This document shows, piece after piece, positions 5,351 to 5,435 of a DNA stretch of 5,435 bases (position 1 is its first letter; the number at the start of each line of letters is the position of its first letter). The notes below the pieces were generated by a model. It had not been told where the DNA came from. It searched no databases and saw nothing but the letters and a program-made list of their open reading frames with translations. Made by a program: the position numbers and the translations under genes. The stretch spans positions 1-5,435 of the forward strand of contig JANXQG010000383.1 in assembly GCA_025356915.1 (NCBI GenBank), given 5' to 3'. Origin of the DNA: Planctomycetota bacterium. Its GTDB lineage: Bacteria; Planctomycetota; Planctomycetia; Pirellulales; Thermoguttaceae.

Positions 5351-5435
5351 ATGACGCATTCCAATACTCCCATCGTTCGTGTTGAGCACGTTCACAAATA
5401 TTTTCGACGCGGCAGTGAGCGCGTCGATGTCCTTC
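5351..5435 (+). CDS. N-terminus of an ABC transporter ATP-binding protein (LolD/MacB type), cut by window end
   Basis: Twenty-eight codons are visible from the ATG at 5351. The sequence IVRVEHVHKYFRRGSERVDV matches the first beta strands of LolD/MacB-type ATPases, which usually read I.v.nv.K.yrrG.e.v.vL before the Walker A loop. The Walker A, signature and Walker B motifs would lie beyond the window, so the call rests on this opening and on the context. The gene starts 25 bases after the adaptor stop codon, so the two are almost certainly co-transcribed. The ATPase would power export through a permease expected downstream. No clear Shine-Dalgarno sequence precedes the ATG, and translation may be coupled to the adaptor gene. 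Confidence 0.8.
   Translation, partial: MTHSNTPIVRVEHVHKYFRRGSERVDVL

Overview
The window looks like chromosomal DNA of a planctomycete, probably of the Pirellulales type. This is an inference from the protein style of the first gene and the adaptor gene, from weak or absent Shine-Dalgarno sequences, and from two palindromic intergenic repeats (a GTCAGG...CCTGAC type and a GTAGGGTGGGAC...CCCACC type) that I recall as common in those genomes. No database search was possible. I see no tRNA, rRNA, insertion sequence, phage gene or CRISPR array.

Layout. Positions 1-1239 (+) hold the 3' part of a large gene, most likely a Ski2-like DEAD/DEAH-box helicase whose motor domains lie upstream of the window. 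A low-complexity insert built of purine-rich and pyrimidine-rich repeat arms sits in its linker, and there is a possible frame change at its very start. A 233-base gap (1240-1472) separates it from the convergent miaB gene (2876-1473, -), a complete tRNA 2-methylthio-N6-isopentenyladenosine synthase. Just upstream of miaB lie two inverted copies of a 24-base palindromic repeat (2881-2947). Next come a small single-pass membrane protein (3135-2947, -) and a Uma2-family PD-(D/E)XK nuclease-fold protein (3787-3173, -). These three minus-strand genes are close enough to be one transcription unit, Uma2 gene to small membrane gene to miaB, with a plausible sigma70-type promoter at 3833-3861.

A 287-base divergent intergenic region (3788-4074) carries a direct repeat in two copies 79 bases apart. 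Between the copies is a hairpin repeat followed by a short T-run. On the plus strand follow an HlyD/MacA-type periplasmic adaptor (4075-5325, GTG start) and, 25 bases later, the first 28 codons of an ABC transporter ATPase of the LolD/MacB type (5351 onward, cut by the window end). These two probably begin an operon for a tripartite export system whose permease lies beyond the window.

Most of the window is ordinary. The observations most worth a second look concern small-scale structure. The hairpins in front of miaB depart from perfect pairing only by G.U wobbles, and only on the transcribed strand. The direct repeat upstream of the adaptor carries a -10-like sequence in each copy. The helicase reading frame contains an apparent repeat insertion and a possible frameshift. 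I found no convincing evidence of a wholly new system.
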